A stretch of 5,864 bases of DNA from assembly GCA_946480015.1 (NCBI GenBank), contig CAMLIL010000167.1:1-5864 (forward strand), written 5' to 3'. Below, one piece after another: positions 4,948-5,864 of this stretch. The translations under genes and the position numbers were made by a program. The notes beneath the pieces are model-generated. The model searched no databases. It was not told the origin of the DNA and saw only the letters and a list, made by a program, of their open reading frames with translations. This DNA comes from an uncultured Oxalobacteraceae bacterium. Its GTDB lineage: Bacteria; Pseudomonadota; Gammaproteobacteria; Burkholderiales; Burkholderiaceae. Numbering within the stretch: the stretch's first letter is position 1; each line of letters starts with the position of its first letter.

Positions 4948-5864
<917 letters not shown>

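Overview
The window is a GC-rich, tightly packed piece of bacterial chromosome in which every supported gene lies on the minus strand, so transcription runs from high to low coordinates. The closest fit is a betaproteobacterium, probably of the Oxalobacteraceae (Massilia/Duganella/Janthinobacterium type). This rests on the gene order, the look of the Thi proteins and the base composition. It is a judgement from familiarity, not a database result.

Region 1 (about 5864 down to 2435) is a thiamine biosynthesis operon in the order thiC (C-terminal half only, cut by the window edge) - thiS - thiG - thiD - thiE. ThiC makes HMP-P. ThiS and ThiG build the thiazole phosphate. ThiD phosphorylates HMP/HMP-P to HMP-PP. 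ThiE joins the two halves into thiamine phosphate. Spacings are 2, 28, 12 and 47 nt, as expected for one transcript. No thiO, thiH or thiF is present in the visible part. The upstream leader, where a TPP riboswitch would be expected, lies outside the window.

Region 2 (2434 down to 1676) holds a complete response regulator with a canonical receiver and a C-terminal ANTAR RNA-binding domain, i.e. a probable transcription antitermination regulator. It starts only 52 nt after thiE, with a TATAAT box and no visible terminator in the gap. Its 3' end is followed by two or three small hairpins and a seven-T run.

Region 3 (1675 to 1405) is a non-coding gap. It carries a near-perfect FNR/Anr-type box, a 10-bp-spaced direct repeat and a short inverted repeat.

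Region 4 (1404 down to 443) is a two-gene unit of receiver-only proteins. The first has a basic Ala/Arg/Pro-rich N-terminal extension and an altered metal-binding pocket. The second is a canonical stand-alone CheY-like receiver starting 2 nt after the first stops. A strong GC-rich hairpin with a T run ends the unit.

Region 5 (361 down to 1) is the N-terminal third of a class III alcohol dehydrogenase (glutathione-dependent formaldehyde dehydrogenase).

The metabolic genes are ordinary. The parts worth a second look are the three kinase-less response regulators, the ANTAR protein with tandem hairpins and a terminator between it and the receiver pair, and the FNR-like box in the same gap.
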